From Proteobacteria bacterium UBA664 (lineage in GTDB: Bacteria > Pseudomonadota > Gammaproteobacteria > UBA7966), in the NCBI GenBank assembly GCA_002299125.1, contig DBNU01000231.1, positions 1 to 7,263 of the forward strand: a DNA stretch of 7,263 nt. The letters are read 5' to 3'. Positions 5,927 to 7,263 of this stretch are shown piece by piece. The notes beneath the pieces were generated by a model, which was given only the letters and a program-made list of their open reading frames with translations, was not told the origin of the DNA and did no database searches. Each line of letters opens with the position of its first letter. Positions within the stretch are counted from its first letter, which is position 1. The position numbers were made by a program, and so were the translations under genes.

Positions 5927-6036
5927 CGCAGGGCATTCATCGTTGCACCGGTTGTAGCGGCCCCGCGAGGCGGCACGCCACCGTGTCGCGATGTGCTTGA
6001 GGCGGCACCCTCGTTGCCTGGAACGCCTCCCGCAGG

Positions 6037-7236
<1,200 letters not shown>

Positions 7237-7240
7237 CCTG

Positions 7241-7246
7241 CACCTC
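7241..7246 (-). promoter_or_regulatory. Ribosome binding site for the TTG start of the aminotransferase
   Basis: GAGGTG on the minus strand lies just upstream of the TTG at 7236-7234, with GAGG 6 bases away. It supports the TTG start; no ATG or GTG lies in frame between here and the window edge. Confidence 0.6.
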
Positions 7247-7263
7247 GGGGCTATGGGTTGGGC

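Overview
The window is GC-rich DNA from a proteobacterium. The gene content points to a gammaproteobacterium: a DUF3450/TtpC/ExbB/ExbD energy-transduction cluster of the type known from Vibrio and Shewanella, a soluble PAS chemoreceptor, a Prx6-type peroxiredoxin and a class Ibeta aspartate aminotransferase. The lineage is inferred from gene families only; nothing in the sequence fixes the genus. Coding is dense and almost entirely on the minus strand; one gene, the peroxiredoxin, is on the plus strand.

Positions 1-3198, read right to left, hold a co-directional operon: a secreted coiled-coil DUF3450 protein, a TtpC-like protein with a periplasmic coiled coil fused to a MotA/TolQ/ExbB channel domain, a short ExbB, and an ExbD cut by the left window edge. 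The first three genes overlap (ATGA, then a 17-base overlap), so translation is probably coupled. ExbD follows after an unusual gap of 131 bases. In the known systems a TonB and a TPR protein come next, which would be just outside the window. Together the proteins should use the proton gradient to energise TonB-dependent outer-membrane uptake.

Positions 3199-3409 form a divergent intergenic region, followed by a 1-Cys peroxiredoxin on the plus strand with a very strong ribosome binding site. It converges on a minus-strand gene for a membrane-free chemoreceptor with two PAS-like regions and an MCP signalling hairpin. The 300-base region ahead of the chemoreceptor holds a possible sigma-28 promoter and a short hairpin next to a GC-rich intergenic motif.

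Positions 5769-5926 contain a complete tRNA-Asn(GTT) unit on the minus strand: a sigma-70 promoter with a 17-base spacer, a 76-base tRNA with encoded CCA, and an intrinsic terminator. The right end is an aminotransferase gene, also on the minus strand, starting with TTG close to the window edge.

I found no CRISPR array, insertion sequence, phage gene or defence system. The most interesting points are the TtpC-type relay with its atypical channel residues, the long exbB-exbD gap, the soluble chemoreceptor with a sigma-28-like promoter, and the palindromic spacer of the tRNA promoter.
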